Positions 4,602 through 5,154 of a stretch of DNA of 5,154 nt are shown here, in pieces. Positions within the stretch are counted from its first letter, which is position 1, and the number at the start of each line of letters is the position of its first letter. The position numbers were made by a program, and so were the translations under genes. Below the pieces are notes generated by a model that was not told the DNA's origin, made no database searches, and saw nothing but the letters and a program-made list of their open reading frames with translations. Origin of the DNA: an uncultured Eubacteriales bacterium (lineage in GTDB: Bacteria > Bacillota_A > Clostridia > Oscillospirales > Oscillospiraceae); NCBI GenBank assembly GCA_949747935.1, contig CATKHE010000138.1, positions 1 to 5,154 of the forward strand. The letters run 5' to 3'.

Positions 4602-5154
4602 TCAGCCGCCGTAGCCGGGCAGATAGATGCCGCCGCCGGGGCCCAGGGGCAGATTGAACACAACCCAAACGATAACCTGGAGAATCCAGACGATGGCGAA
4701 GCAGGTGGAGAAGGGGATCATGTTGGCAATTACGGTGCCTAGACCGGCCTTCTTGTCGTACTTCCGGGCGTAGCCCAGGATGACGGGCATGTAGGTGAAC
4801 AGGGGGGACAGGGGGTTGGTGATAGAGTCGCCGATGCGGTAGACCATCTGAGTGATGGCGGGGTCGTAACCCATAATCATCATCATGGGGACGAACACCG
4901 GAGCCAGAATGGCCCACTTGGCGGAGGCGGAGCCAATGAACAGATTGACAAAGCAGGCCACAATAATCAGACCCACCAACAGGGGCACACCGGTGAAGCC
5001 GATGGCCTTCAGGCCGTTGGCGCCGCTGATGGCCAGGACGGTGCCCAGCTTGGACACGTTGAAGAAGTTGGTGAAGATGGAGATAAAGAAGCACATAAAG
5101 ACGTAATTGCCCATTTCAGAGAAGCCCTGGCTGATGTCAGCCCACACGTCCTTA
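4602..5154 (-). CDS. abgT: AbgT-family transporter, C-terminal part (runs off right edge)
   Basis: The last 184 codons of an integral membrane transporter of the AbgT family; the 5' part lies beyond the window and the frame is open to the edge. In E. coli AbgT imports p-aminobenzoyl-glutamate, while relatives MtrF and YdaH export p-aminobenzoate-type drugs. Several hydrophobic segments are visible, ending in GPGGGIYLPGYGG. The conserved set described for YdaH/MtrF is present with the same spacing: Asn (4946-4944), Trp in SAKW (4916-4914), Pro 18 residues later in GYDP (4862-4860), Arg in YRIGDS (4838-4836) and Asp three further on (4829-4827). A GTG at 5147 is an internal codon, not the start. 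It is the first gene of the visible operon, followed by two M20D hydrolases. This context favours uptake of a conjugate for cleavage over drug export, but the actual substrate is inferred only. Confidence 0.93.
   Translation of the reverse strand, partial: KDVWADISQGFSEMGNYVFMCFFISIFTNFFNVSKLGTVLAISGANGLKAIGFTGVPLLVGLIIVACFVNLFIGSASAKWAILAPVFVPMMMIMGYDPAITQMVYRIGDSITNPLSPLFTYMPVILGYARKYDKKAGLGTVIANMIPFSTCFAIVWILQVIVWVVFNLPLGPGGGIYLPGYGG

Noticed and set aside
4581..4610. Possible promoter (TATAAC on the minus strand) ahead of amidohydrolase B
   Set aside because: No acceptable -35 box at 16-18 bp upstream; transcription from the transporter promoter explains the gene order.
4579..5094. Minus-strand frame overlapping the AbgT gene in another phase
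   Set aside because: His/Arg/Pro-rich translation typical of an out-of-frame reading; the overlapping frame carries clear AbgT motifs.

Overview
The window is moderately GC-rich DNA, compact and operonic, with strong AGGAGG-type ribosome binding sites. The protein families (AbgT transporter, M20D amidohydrolases, a short ParB-like protein coupled to a metallophosphoesterase, a beta-lactamase-fold glutaminase) and the codon style suggest a gut-type member of the Clostridia, probably an Oscillospiraceae relative. That placement is inference from family resemblance, not from a marker gene. There is no rRNA, tRNA, CRISPR array, IS element or phage gene.

Left part (1-1177). Two minus-strand genes leave the window on the left: a 275-residue ParB/sulfiredoxin-fold protein and the first 47 codons of a metallophosphoesterase, joined by an ATGA overlap. 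A 212-bp divergent intergenic region holds one recognisable promoter for each direction, several dyad symmetries and a perfect 14-bp palindrome built on the parB-like ribosome binding site.

Middle (1178-2140). A complete glutaminase (glsA) on the plus strand carries every expected active-site residue. It ends in a perfect 34-bp palindrome that probably terminates transcription from both sides, since the next gene converges on it.

Right part (2156-5154). A minus-strand operon enters from the right, transcribed in the order AbgT-type transporter (3' portion only), M20D amidohydrolase B, M20D amidohydrolase A. The two hydrolases are tandem paralogs joined by a TAATG overlap. Their N-terminal coding halves are still unusually alike at the DNA level. 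One transporter plus two M20D hydrolases is the gene content of E. coli abgABT (import and cleavage of p-aminobenzoyl-glutamate), but the gene order and subunit sizes differ. The likely job is uptake and hydrolysis of an amide-linked amino acid conjugate. If the conjugate is a glutamate amide, both this operon and glsA release glutamate, although they belong to separate transcription units.

The least understood element is the ParB-like/metallophosphoesterase pair, which shares its upstream region with the glutaminase gene.
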